From Curtobacterium herbarum (GTDB taxonomy: Bacteria; Actinomycetota; Actinomycetes; Actinomycetales; Microbacteriaceae), in contig NZ_JAFBBT010000001.1 of assembly GCF_016907335.1 (NCBI RefSeq), positions 992,001 through 1,056,000 on the forward strand: DNA of 64,000 nucleotides. The letters run 5' to 3'. Made by a program: the position numbers and the translations under genes. The notes beneath the pieces were generated by a model. It ran no database searches. It was not told where the DNA came from and saw only the letters and a list, made by a program, of their open reading frames with translations. Below are positions 24,036 through 32,412 of the stretch, one piece after another; within the stretch, counting starts at the first letter, position 1; each line of letters starts with the position of its first letter.

Positions 24036-25145
24036 ATGAGCAACGCCTTCGGTACCGACCGTCCCTCGGACGTCCCGCCCCCCGCACCGGACCGCGTCGG
24101 CCCCGTGCAGCTCGGCCTCGACACGTTCGGCGACGTCACCGAGTCCGCCGACGGGGGCGTGCAGACCCACGCCGCCACCCTCCGCGACCTCGTCGACGAG
24201 GCCGTCCTGGCCGACCAGGTCGGCATCGACTTCATCGGCGTCGGCGAGCACCACCGCGCCGACTACTCGGTGAGCGCCCCCGAGGTCGTCCTCGCCGCGA
24301 TCGCCGCCAGCACGTCGCGCATCCGCCTGGGCTCCGCCGTCACCGTGCTGTCCTCGGACGACCCGGTCCGCGTGTACGAGCGCTTCGCCACCGTCGACGC
24401 CCTCTCGAACGGCCGCGCCGAGGTCATCCTGGGCCGCGGGTCCTTCACCGAGTCGTTCCCCCTGTTCGGCTTCGACCTGCAGGACTACGAGGTGCTGTTC
24501 GAGGAGAAGCTCCAGCTGTGGAGTGCCCTCCGCGGCGGCGACACCGTCACCTGGCAGGGCACGAAGCGCGCCTCGCTCGTCGAGCAGGACGTCTTCCCGA
24601 AGCTCGAGCACGGCCCCATCCCGACCTGGATCGGTGTCGGCGGCTCCCCGCAGTCGGTCATCCGTGCCGCGTCCTACGGCATGCCGCTGTTCCTCGCGAT
24701 CATCGGCGGTCAGCCCGCGCAGTTCGCCCCCTTCGCGCGGCTCTACCGCCAGGCACTCGACCAGCTCGAGCTCCCGCAGCAGCCGATCGCCATGCACTCC
24801 CCGGGCTTCATCGCCGAGACCGACGAGGAAGCGGCCGAGCGCTACTGGCCGTACCACAAGGCCGTCACCGACCAGCTGGGCCGGGAGCGCGGCTGGCCGC
24901 CCCTGGACCAGGCCGGGTACCGCGCCGGGCTCTCCGCCGGCGGCTCGCTCTACGTCGGCTCGCCCGAGACGGTCGCCCGGAAGGTCGCCCGCAACATGCG
25001 GATCCTCGGCGTCTCGCGGTTCGACATGCGCTACGCCACCGGGCACCTGCCGCACGCCGACATGATGCGGTCCATCGAGCTCTACGGCACGCGCGTCGCG
25101 CCGCGGGTCCGCGAGCTGCTGGCCGAGCCGGTCCCGGTGCCCTGA
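24036..25145 (+). CDS. LLM class flavin-dependent oxidoreductase
   Basis: 369-residue luciferase-like TIM-barrel monooxygenase. Features: VQLGLDTFGDVTE N-terminal strand, GVGEHHRADYSVSAPEVVLAAIAASTSRIRLGSAVTVLSSDDPVRVYERFATVDALSNGRAEVILGRGSFTESF, the characteristic binding region of the group sometimes called CE1758-like, and YVGSPETVARKVA near the end. FMN or F420 as cofactor cannot be decided from sequence. GGGAGGG ribosome site precedes ATG 24036. No partner reductase gene is adjacent. Confidence 0.9.
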   Translation: MSNAFGTDRPSDVPPPAPDRVGPVQLGLDTFGDVTESADGGVQTHAATLRDLVDEAVLADQVGIDFIGVGEHHRADYSVSAPEVVLAAIAASTSRIRLGSAVTVLSSDDPVRVYERFATVDALSNGRAEVILGRGSFTESFPLFGFDLQDYEVLFEEKLQLWSALRGGDTVTWQGTKRASLVEQDVFPKLEHGPIPTWIGVGGSPQSVIRAASYGMPLFLAIIGGQPAQFAPFARLYRQALDQLELPQQPIAMHSPGFIAETDEEAAERYWPYHKAVTDQLGRERGWPPLDQAGYRAGLSAGGSLYVGSPETVARKVARNMRILGVSRFDMRYATGHLPHADMMRSIELYGTRVAPRVRELLAEPVPVP

Positions 25146-25252
25146 GCCGCGCCTCCCGTCCTGGCGGTGCGGCGCCTCCGGTCCGGCCTGAGCGGCGCCT
25201 CCGGTCCGGTGGGCGGTCGCGGTCGCGGTCGCGGCCGGGCGGCGCGCGGTGG

Positions 25253-25320
25253 ATGCGCACAGCGACAACCGGCCCGAACCATGGGATCCCATGGTTCGGG
25301 CCGGTTTCCGTTGTGCGCAT
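25253..25320. repeat. 68-bp near-perfect palindrome
   Basis: The central 40 bp (25267-25306, centred on GGATCC) is a perfect palindrome beginning AACCGGCCCGAACCATGG; after a 6-base imperfect zone a further 9 bp match (ATGCGCACA 25253-25261 / TGTGCGCAT 25312-25320). It sits in the 275-bp gap between two + strand genes. Could act as terminator or as a mobile palindromic repeat. The rest of the gap shows only GC-rich repeats of GCGCCTCCGGTCCGG type. Confidence 0.9.
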
Positions 25321-25420
25321 GTCGGCGCGGAAGGTGCCGCGGCCGGAAGGCGCCTCGGCCGGGAGGCGCGGGGCACGCCCGCACGGCGGCTCCCGGGGCG
25401 ACGCGGGTAGCGTCGGGCGC

Positions 25421-26047
25421 ATGTCGCCGAGTAGCAACGAGACCACCGAACGACGGTTCCGCGGGCGGATCCTCGGCGCCGGGAGCACCTCCGGCGTCCG
25501 GTTCGTCGTCGGCATGTGGGAGTCCTCGCCGTTCGGCGCGTTCACCGACGTGTTCGTGGAGCTGCCCGACGGCTCGAGCGTCCTGCTGGCACCGGACGAG
25601 ATCGTCGCCGCCTACGTCTCCGGCACCTACCGCTTCGACGCCGTGTCCGTGGTCGACATCGAGGCCCGCCGCACCGCCCGCGGTCTCGAACTCGACGCCG
25701 GCCCGCTCGTCGCCTCGGTCGACGTCGGCGCGATCTCGCCGCTCGGCCGGGTCCTGCGCATCGTCCCCAAGCGCATCGCCCGCGACCCCCGCTGGCTCAC
25801 CGTGATCGACCCCGTCGCGAAGCTCGTCGCGCCGGGGGCCGGGACCGCCGGCACCGCGGGCAACGGCCGCCGCGAGTACTACGGCGTCACCGGCGCGCAC
25901 GACGTCGTCGGCGTCCGCGGTACCTGGGCGGGGGAGCCGCTCGGCGAGCTCGCGCCGCTCGACCCGCCGGTGCGGTTCGGCTTCGCCTCGTTGCCGCGGA
26001 TCCCGCAGGTCGTCGACGTCGAGACCACGATCCGCGAGCGCCCCTGA
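25421..26047 (+). CDS. Conserved hypothetical protein
   Basis: 208 residues, no membrane segment or recognised domain. Looks like an all-beta/alpha soluble fold: FRGRILGAGSTSGVRFVVGMWESSPFGAFTDVFVELPDGSSVLLAPDEIVAAYVSGTYRFDAVSVVDI. Similar sequences occur in other Microbacteriaceae as hypothetical proteins to my knowledge. TAGCGT (25408-25413) is seven bases before the ATG, indicating a leaderless transcript. It does not form an operon with neighbours, being flanked by palindromic repeats on both sides. Confidence 0.78.
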   Translation: MSPSSNETTERRFRGRILGAGSTSGVRFVVGMWESSPFGAFTDVFVELPDGSSVLLAPDEIVAAYVSGTYRFDAVSVVDIEARRTARGLELDAGPLVASVDVGAISPLGRVLRIVPKRIARDPRWLTVIDPVAKLVAPGAGTAGTAGNGRREYYGVTGAHDVVGVRGTWAGEPLGELAPLDPPVRFGFASLPRIPQVVDVETTIRERP

Positions 26048-26100
26048 CGCGGCCGCCGCCGCCGCCGGCGCCGCTGGCGCGCGCCGCTGGCGCGCCGCTG

Positions 26101-26438
26101 GCGCCGAGCCTCGGCCTGGCGGACAGGATGCGCCGTCCGGATGCCGCAGGGTGTCCGCCCAGCCGAGCCTCGGCACTCGCAGGCTGGCGGCCGCTGGCGC
26201 GGCTGCCGGCGCCGGCCGCTGGCCGCTGGCCCCTGGCGCCGAGCCTCAGCCAGGCGGACAGGATGCGCCGTCCGGATGCCGCAATGTGTCCGCTCGGCCG
26301 AGCCTCGGCGGCCGGCCGGCGGGCAGTCGCGTGCCGCTGGCGCGGCCGCGGGCGCGGGCCGCTGGCGCCGAGGCTCGGCCTGGCGGACAGGATGCGCCGC
26401 GCGGATGCCGCAATGTGTCCGCTCGGCCGAGCCTCGGC
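26101..26438. repeat. Three-copy array of a 74-bp palindromic repeat
   Basis: Copies start at 26101, 26236 and 26365 (periods 135 and 129) and share GCCGAGCCTCGGC-type ends, TGGCGGACAGGATGCGCC and ATGTGTCCGC. Each unit is itself an extended imperfect palindrome: the left arm GCCGAGCCTCGGCCTGGCGG pairs with the right end. Spacers are made of CGCTGGCGC repeats. The gap 26048-26597 has no credible gene. Confidence 0.9.
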
Positions 26439-26597
26439 GCTCGGCGTGCGGCCGGCGCAGCGGAGCACCGGGCGGGAGGCACGGCGCCGGTACCGCGCGC
26501 GCGTCCAGTGAGCGGGGGCACACTGGTCGGAACGGTTCGCGCCCGGTGCCCGGCTGACGTGTCAGTGGGGACGGGGCGCACGACGCAAAGGAGCATC

Positions 26598-27089
26598 ATG
26601 ACCGACACCCAGACCGACCACCGCGCCGCCATCTCGGACATCGTCCACGGTGCCCGCACGGCCCTCCTCACGACGGTGAGCGAGGACGGCCAGCTGCACG
26701 CCCGACCCCTCGCCGTGCAGGACAAGTCCTTCCACGGCAGCCTGCGGTTCCTCGTGCAGGACGGCAGCGAGAAGGTCGAGGACATCGCCCGGAACCCGCA
26801 CGTCAACGTCGCGATCGAGTCCCAGGGCGGCTACCTGTCGATCGCCGGCACGGCCACGGTCAGCGAGGACCGTGCCGTCATCGACGAACTGTGGTCGCCG
26901 TTCGCCGAGGCCTGGTTCCCGGACGGCCGCGACGACCCCTCGATCCGACTGCTCACCGTCGAGGGCGTCTCGGTCGAGTACTGGACGCAGGACACCGGGC
27001 CGGTCGGGTCGCTCGTGCAGACCCTCAAGGCCGCACTCGGGCACCAGTCGCAGCCGGACCTCGGCAGCCACGGCACGCTCGAGGTCTAG
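26598..27089 (+). CDS. Pyridoxamine 5'-phosphate oxidase-fold protein (general stress protein 26-like)
   Basis: 163 residues of the PNPOx-like split-barrel family: ARTALLTTVSEDGQLHARPLAVQDKSFHGSLRFLVQDGSEKVEDIARNPHVNVAIESQGGYLSIAGTATVSEDRAVIDELWSPFAEAWFPDGRDDPSIRLLTVEGVSVEYW. The arrangement matches bacterial GSP26-like flavin-binding proteins rather than PdxH. AAAGGAG lies seven bases before the ATG. Likely stress-related FMN/F420 binding; substrate unknown. Confidence 0.9.
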   Translation: MTDTQTDHRAAISDIVHGARTALLTTVSEDGQLHARPLAVQDKSFHGSLRFLVQDGSEKVEDIARNPHVNVAIESQGGYLSIAGTATVSEDRAVIDELWSPFAEAWFPDGRDDPSIRLLTVEGVSVEYWTQDTGPVGSLVQTLKAALGHQSQPDLGSHGTLEV

Positions 27090-27098
27090 CCACGCCGG

Positions 27099-27124
27099 AC
27101 GCCCGGGCTCGCACGCCCGGGCGT
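27099..27124. terminator. 10-bp stem hairpin between convergent genes
   Basis: ACGCCCGGGC (27099-27108), loop TCGCAC, GCCCGGGCGT (27115-27124), ten bases after the PNPOx-like stop and before the convergent PIG-V-like gene. Confidence 0.75.
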
Positions 27125-27179
27125 TCCAGCGTCCGGAGCGTTCGGCGCGTCCGGCGTGTCCGGACATCACATAACGAGG

Positions 27180-28421
27180 TCAGGGCGGTCCGAGCAGCCA
27201 GAGCACCGCGACGAACACCGGCTGCAGCACCAGCGCCCCGGTGACCAGGGTCCACCGCATCGCCGGCTTCGCCACGATCCCCGGCGACCCCATCAGCGGC
27301 GCCAGGGGCATGAGCAGCCGCGGGGTCGACGCCATCGGCAGCGACACCGCGAACACGTAGAGCGCGTACCCGGCGGCGAACACGATCGTGGTCGTCCCGA
27401 GCTTCCGCGTCGACCGGCGCGACAACCACACCGTGTAGAGCACGAGCAGCACGACGACCATGAGCACCCCGCCCACGCCGAGCCACTTCGCGGTGGTCAG
27501 GAACCACGGCGACAGCGGGACGAAGTGCACCCGGCCGATGAAGTTCACCCACCAGGACATCTCGGTCGCCAGGTAGGCGTCGGGCCGACCGGTGGCCCAG
27601 CCCGCGATCACCGGCCACGCGGCACCGGCGGCGGCCATCACGACGCCGGCGGCCACGACCTTGACGCGCTCGAGGACCGGGAACTCGTCGAGCGTCCGGG
27701 TGCCGGAGCGACGGGCACCGACGTAGCGGACCAGAGCGATGACGCCGAGGGTCAGTGGGATCGCGAGCGCACCGGGTCGGGTGAACGCGGCGACGACCCC
27801 GAGCACGGTGAGCAGCCCGTACCGCCGCCGCTCCATGGCGAGCAGCGCCCCGAAGGTCAGCGCCAGGAACGCGGTCTCGGCGTACCCGACCTGCAGCAGG
27901 AACGACAGCGGACCGCACGTGAAGAAGAAGACCGCCCAGAGCGCCGCCGTGTCGCCGGCGTGCTCCTGGACGAGTCGGTGCAGCAGGAACGCGGCGATGA
28001 GCCCGGCGATGATCGCGACGGCCGGCCCGCCGATCGTGAACGGCAGACCTGTGGAGACCGTCAGCAGCCGGATCGTGAAGGGGAACGCCGGCAGGAACGC
28101 CCACGCGTTCTGGGCGACGTGCCCCGTGGCGTCCAGCGGCAGGACCGACGGGTAGCCGTGCAGCGAGATCGCCTCGTAGTACTGGCCGTCCCACGAGGTC
28201 AGGAACGCCGTGAACCCCTGGTCGTTGCCCCACAGGGCGTTGTCCGGCTGGACGCGCGCCATCAGCGGGTAGGCGGCCATCAGCCACATCGTGGACACGA
28301 AGCGCCCGACGGCCCACAGCAGCAGGACGGCGGCCCACGCCGGCAGGCTGACGACCGTGTCGACCACGCGGCGACGGCCGGCGGCGACCGAGCCCGACAG
28401 GACCCCGTCCAGGCGGCTCAC
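27180..28421 (-). CDS. PIG-V-like membrane mannosyltransferase
   Basis: 413 residues with about ten hydrophobic segments. SWDGQYYEAISLHGYP in the first periplasmic loop, with an Asp-containing motif, and FLPAFPFTIRLL, FTRPGALAIPL and MASTPRLLMPLAPL match the PIG-V/GPI-mannosyltransferase-II-like GT-C family found in actinobacteria, thought to use polyprenyl-phosphate mannose. GTG at 28421 overlaps the stop of a short upstream frame, which argues against longer starts. Acceptor unknown. Confidence 0.8.
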   Translation of the reverse strand: MSRLDGVLSGSVAAGRRRVVDTVVSLPAWAAVLLLWAVGRFVSTMWLMAAYPLMARVQPDNALWGNDQGFTAFLTSWDGQYYEAISLHGYPSVLPLDATGHVAQNAWAFLPAFPFTIRLLTVSTGLPFTIGGPAVAIIAGLIAAFLLHRLVQEHAGDTAALWAVFFFTCGPLSFLLQVGYAETAFLALTFGALLAMERRRYGLLTVLGVVAAFTRPGALAIPLTLGVIALVRYVGARRSGTRTLDEFPVLERVKVVAAGVVMAAAGAAWPVIAGWATGRPDAYLATEMSWWVNFIGRVHFVPLSPWFLTTAKWLGVGGVLMVVVLLVLYTVWLSRRSTRKLGTTTIVFAAGYALYVFAVSLPMASTPRLLMPLAPLMGSPGIVAKPAMRWTLVTGALVLQPVFVAVLWLLGPP

Positions 28422-28459
28422 GCGCGCGATCCGCGGAGGTCGGTGTCGGCAGACTGCAC
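28418..28459 (-). CDS. Putative leaderless 13-residue leader ORF
   Basis: GTG at 28459 lies exactly seven bases past a TAGCGT -10 box (complement of 28466-28471), the expected transcription start. The frame reads 13 codons (MQSADTDLRGSRA) and its TGA overlaps the GTG of the PIG-V-like gene. It could couple or regulate translation of that gene. Evidence is positional only. Confidence 0.4.
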   Translation of the reverse strand: MQSADTDLRGSRA

Positions 28460-28628
28460 GACCCCACGCTAGTCGGCGATCCCTGGAGAACCGGGACACG
28501 CCGTGTCGTGGCGTCCCCGGGGAGGAGATCCGGGCCTCCCGACCGGCCCTGACACGTCCGCGGCGGGACCGGTCGCGGCGGCGCCGACTGCGTCGGGCAG
28601 GACCCGAGCCGGACTAGCATCCAGGGCG

Positions 28629-30077
28629 ATGACGACGACGACACGACGGACGAGCAGCACGGCGGTCGCCGTGCTCGTTGCCGGCACCTACTTCATGGAG
28701 CTCCTGGACGGCACGATCCTGGCCACCGCGGCGCCCGCGATGGGGCGGGACCTCGGCGTCGACTCGGCGGCCGTCGGCGTCGCGATCACCGCGTACCTCG
28801 TCACGCTCGCCGTCTTCATCCCCGTCAGCGGGTGGATCACCGACCGCGTGGGGTCCCGCACCGTCTTCGTCGGCGCCATCGCGCTGTTCACGATCGCGTC
28901 CGCGCTCTGCGCCGCGTCCACCGGACTGGTCGAGCTGACGCTCTGGCGGATCCTGCAGGGCCTCGGCGGCGCGCTGATGGTGCCGGTCGGGAGGCTCGTG
29001 GTCCTCCGCAGCGCCGGTCGCGACCAACTCGTCACGGCCATCGCGATCCTCACCTGGCCGGCGCTCGCGGCGCCGGTGATCGCCCCGTTCCTCGGCGGGG
29101 TGCTCGTCGACACGCTGTCGTGGCACTGGATCTTCCTCGTCAACATCCCGCTCGGGGTGATCGCCCTCGTCGCGGCACTCCTGCTCGTGCCGCAGGAGCG
29201 CGCGCCGGAGCGGGTGCCGTTCGACTGGCTCGGGTCGGTGCTGGCGTGCCTCGGGCTCGGCGCCCTCGTGGTGATGGCCTCGCTGCTCGCACTCGACACC
29301 GTGCCGGTCGTGCCCGCCGTGCTGGCGGGCGTCGTCGGGGCGCTCTGCACCTGGCTGGCGATCCGTCACTTCCTGCGGGCCCGGCACCCGATCATGGGGC
29401 TCGGGGCGTTCCGGCTCGAGACGTTCCGGGTGTCCCACGCCGGCGGCAGCCTGTTCCGCCTGGCCGTGTCGGCCGTGCCGTTCGTGCTGCCGCTGCTGTT
29501 CCAGGACGCCTGGGGGTGGACCGCGCTCGAGGCCGGGTCCGCCGTGCTCTGGGTCTTCGTCGGCAACCTCGGCATCAAGCCCGCGACGACGCCGTTCCTC
29601 CGCTGGTGGGGGTACCGGCCGGTGATCGTGGTGTCCTCGGCCGTCGCAGCACTGTCCGTCGTGGCGATGGTGTTCCTCACGCCGTCGACCCCGTTCTGGC
29701 TGCTCGTCGTGCTCCTCGTCGTCAGCGGGGCCGCGCGCTCGGTCGGGTTCACCGCCTACAACACCATCGCGTTCGCCGACGTCGAGCAGCCCGACATGAC
29801 CGCGGCGAACACGCTGTCCTCGACGCTGCAGCAGACCGCCGCCGGGTTCGGCGTCGCGGTCGCCGCCGTCGTGCTCCGCGCCGCCGCCGGGGTCGGCGGT
29901 CAGGGTCTCGCCGGCTCCGGTCCGTACGCGGTCGCGTTCGTCGTCATCGCGGTGTTGCTCGTCGTCGCCTGTGTCGAGGGGCTCCTGATGAGCCGGACGG
30001 CGGGGGAGACGGTGCGGCCGGAGCGACGTGTCCGGCCAGCGGTTCCGGCCGGTCCTCGGGGTGCGTCGCAGGACTGA
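28629..30077 (+). CDS. DHA2-type MFS transporter (EmrB/QacA subfamily)
   Basis: 482 residues, about 14 predicted membrane helices. LLDGTILATAAPAMGRDLG is motif C/D region of DHA2 pumps, GWITDRVGSRTVFVGAIALF is motif A, and LAAPVIAPFLGGVLVD is the antiporter motif C; together they indicate a proton-coupled drug exporter. TAGCAT (28615-28620) is eight bases before the ATG. Transcribed divergently from the PIG-V-like gene; no adjacent regulator. Substrate unknown. Confidence 0.92.
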   Translation: MTTTTRRTSSTAVAVLVAGTYFMELLDGTILATAAPAMGRDLGVDSAAVGVAITAYLVTLAVFIPVSGWITDRVGSRTVFVGAIALFTIASALCAASTGLVELTLWRILQGLGGALMVPVGRLVVLRSAGRDQLVTAIAILTWPALAAPVIAPFLGGVLVDTLSWHWIFLVNIPLGVIALVAALLLVPQERAPERVPFDWLGSVLACLGLGALVVMASLLALDTVPVVPAVLAGVVGALCTWLAIRHFLRARHPIMGLGAFRLETFRVSHAGGSLFRLAVSAVPFVLPLLFQDAWGWTALEAGSAVLWVFVGNLGIKPATTPFLRWWGYRPVIVVSSAVAALSVVAMVFLTPSTPFWLLVVLLVVSGAARSVGFTAYNTIAFADVEQPDMTAANTLSSTLQQTAAGFGVAVAAVVLRAAAGVGGQGLAGSGPYAVAFVVIAVLLVVACVEGLLMSRTAGETVRPERRVRPAVPAGPRGASQD

Positions 30078-30228
30078 TCGGGCACCACGGCTCGTCATCG
30101 ATCGTGCACCCGCAGGTCACGTGTCCGCGATGCGCAGCACGCTACAGTCTCAGCTACCTGCTGCCATCCCCGAGTACCGTGACCGCGGCAGGAGAGCGGG
30201 CCGTTCAGGGCCCAGGACGGAAGGCAGC

Positions 30229-30996
30229 ATGGCGGCGCCACACGAGCAGGGATCGACCGAACCGACCACCGGAGTCGGACAGAGGACCTTGCGCGTCGTG
30301 AGCTACAACCTCCGTGAGCACACCGCCAACAGTGAGCTCGCGGCCCTGGCCGAGGCGTCCCAGGCGGACGTGCTCTGCGTGCAGGAGTGCGACAGCACCG
30401 ACCTCGCCAGCTCCGTCGGCGGACTCACCCTCGCCGCGTCGACCCAGGCGAACCGCCTCGGTCTCGCCATCTACAAGCGCGACGACCGCTTCGAGGTGCA
30501 GGACTTCGGCATCCACTCACTGCAGAAGTCCCTGCACGACCGGGTCCTGTCGCCCGCGCACGAGCGTCTGATCGCCATGCACCTGTACGACAAGGAGGCG
30601 GAGGCCGAGGTCATCGTCGCCTCGTTCCACGCCTCACCCCTGACCGCCACGAACTCGCTGCGTCGCAAGCAGATCGAGGCCGCGCACGACTTCGTCCGCG
30701 ACCTGTCGAGCGAGGCCCCGGCGATCATGGTCGGCGACTTCAACTACCCGTGGTTCCAGACGAACCTGCGCCGGAAGATCGAGGAGTCCGGGTTCGCGCT
30801 GTCCCTCTCGGACCAGCCGACGTACCTGCGCTACCGCAAGTTCACCGGGCACTTCGACTTCGCCACGAGCGTCGGGCTGCACATCGCCGGCGTCGAGACC
30901 CTGCCCGCGGGCATCTCCGACCACCGGCCGATCCTGGTGCGCGCGAACTACGAGGCGCCCGCGTCGGCTGCCGGGACGGCGTCCGCGGTCGCCTGA
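30229..30996 (+). CDS. Endonuclease/exonuclease/phosphatase family protein
   Basis: 255-residue EEP-superfamily hydrolase: LRVVSYNLREHT, DVLCVQECDS (catalytic Glu), VASFHASPLTATNSLRRKQIEAA (Asn/His region), PAIMVGDFNYP (GDFN motif) and ISDHRPILV (SDH motif) are all present, so metal-dependent phosphodiester or phosphomonoester cleavage is expected. The substrate (DNA, lipid or nucleotide) is open. ATG 30229 has GGAAGG upstream; TACAGT at 30143-30148 is a likely -10, leaving a 75-base leader. Confidence 0.88.
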   Translation: MAAPHEQGSTEPTTGVGQRTLRVVSYNLREHTANSELAALAEASQADVLCVQECDSTDLASSVGGLTLAASTQANRLGLAIYKRDDRFEVQDFGIHSLQKSLHDRVLSPAHERLIAMHLYDKEAEAEVIVASFHASPLTATNSLRRKQIEAAHDFVRDLSSEAPAIMVGDFNYPWFQTNLRRKIEESGFALSLSDQPTYLRYRKFTGHFDFATSVGLHIAGVETLPAGISDHRPILVRANYEAPASAAGTASAVA

Positions 30997-31070
30997 CCCC
31001 TGCCGGTCGGAGGCGCTTGCCGAGGCCGCCCCTTCACCGGTCACGACACCCCGCCTGCGCTCCGCCGAGC

Positions 31071-31710
31071 GGTCACGAATCGTCGTTCTGGCGTGCCTCG
31101 AGCGACGGTTCGTGACCACTCGGCGGGCGGCAGCCGGGCGTGCCTGCGCCCCTGCCGGACGGGAGGCGCGTGACGGGGCCGCCCCGCGCCTCCCGTCCGA
31201 CACCCCGCGCGCACTCCGCTGAGCGGTCGACAACCGTCGTTCTGGCGTGCCTGGAGCGACGGTTCGTGACCACTCGGCGGGCGGCAGCCGGGCGTGCCGG
31301 CGGCGGCCTGCGCGCCGGTAGCCCGCCGCCTCACCGGTCACGACACCCCGCAGGCGCTCCGCCGAGCGGTCACGAACCGTCGTTTTGGCGCGCCCGGAGC
31401 GACGATTTGTGACCGGTCGGCGGGCGGCAGCCGGGCGTGCCTGCGCCCCTGCCGGACGGGAGGCGCGTGATGGGCCCGCCCCGCGCCTCCCGTCCGACAC
31501 CCCGCGCGCACTCCGCCGAGCGGTCACAAATCGTCGTTCTGGCGCGCCCGGAGCGACGATTTGTGACCGGTCGACGGCGGCAGCCGGGCGTGCGGGCGGC
31601 GGCCTGCGCGCCGGTAGCCCGCCGCCTCACCGGTCACGACACCCCGCACGCGCTCCGCCGAGCGGTCACGAACGGTCGTTCTGGCGCGCCCGGAGCGACG
31701 GTTCGTGACC
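31071..31710. repeat. Five-copy palindromic hairpin array with a 297-bp higher-order period
   Basis: 47-bp cores at 31071, 31225, 31368, 31522 and 31664 are imperfect palindromes with arms of GGTCACGAACCGTCG type. Spacings alternate 154/143/154/142 because two linkers alternate, giving a 297-bp superunit repeated about 2.5 times. Core 4 carries matched changes in both arms. The 744-bp gap (30997-31740) lies between convergent genes and has no credible coding frame; linker A contains its own GACGGGAGGCGCG/CGCGCCTCCCGTC hairpin. Confidence 0.93.
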
Positions 31711-31740
31711 GGTCGGCGGGCGGCGCAGCCGGGGCAGGCG

Positions 31741-32412
31741 TCAGCGGCGGAGCGTGGCCCGCGCCAGGCGGTTGCCGACGAACTGGCCGAGCTGCACGAT
31801 GACCACGATCGCGGCGACCGACACGTAGACGACCCACCAGTCGTACCGCTGCGACCCGTAGGTGATCGCGTACTCGCCGAGCCCGCCACCGCCGACCAGG
31901 GCGCCCTGCGCGGTCATGTCGACGATGCCGATGTAGATGAACGTGTAGCCGAGGATCAGCGGACCGAGCCCCTCGGGGATCAGCACGGTCAGCAGGATCG
32001 ACACCGGGTGCGCACCGGAGGCCCGTGCCGCCTCGACGACGCCCGGATCGATGGCGAGCAGGTTCTGCTCGACGATCCGCGACACCGCGAACGCCGCGGC
32101 GAGCGAGATCGCGAACGTCACCGCGGGGACGCCGATCGTGGTCTGCACGGCGACGCGCGACAGCGGTGCGATCGCGGCGAGGAAGATCACGAACGGGATC
32201 GGACGCACCAGGTTCACGACCAGGTTGATGACCGTGTACGCGGTGCGGTTCGACAGCAGGTTGCCCGGTCGGGTGGCGTAGAGCAGCAGGCCGAGGGCCA
32301 GGCCGATGACGCCCGCGATGACGAGCGACACCAGGGACATGACGATCGTGTCCCGGGTCGCGGCCAGGAACACGTCGAACGAGTCGATGACGCTCTGGAA
32401 CGAGTTGTTCAT
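31741..32412 (-). CDS. metI: Methionine ABC transporter permease
   Basis: 223 residues, about five membrane helices, with the inner-membrane-component signature around EAARASGAHPVSILLTVLIPEGLGPLILG that contacts the ATPase. GYTFIYIGIVDMTAQGALVGGGGLGEYAITYG is typical of MetI. ATG 32412 overlaps the MetN stop (ATGA). Third gene of the metQNI unit. Confidence 0.93.
   Translation of the reverse strand: MNNSFQSVIDSFDVFLAATRDTIVMSLVSLVIAGVIGLALGLLLYATRPGNLLSNRTAYTVINLVVNLVRPIPFVIFLAAIAPLSRVAVQTTIGVPAVTFAISLAAAFAVSRIVEQNLLAIDPGVVEAARASGAHPVSILLTVLIPEGLGPLILGYTFIYIGIVDMTAQGALVGGGGLGEYAITYGSQRYDWWVVYVSVAAIVVIVQLGQFVGNRLARATLRR

Noticed and set aside
26048..26590. Coding frame repeating LADRMRRPDAA-type peptide
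   Set aside because: Copies fall in several frames with no ribosome site, and the DNA is an array of palindromes.
31071..31710. CRISPR array
   Set aside because: Units are palindromes of 47 bp separated by two recurring linkers, not unique spacers, and no cas genes are present.
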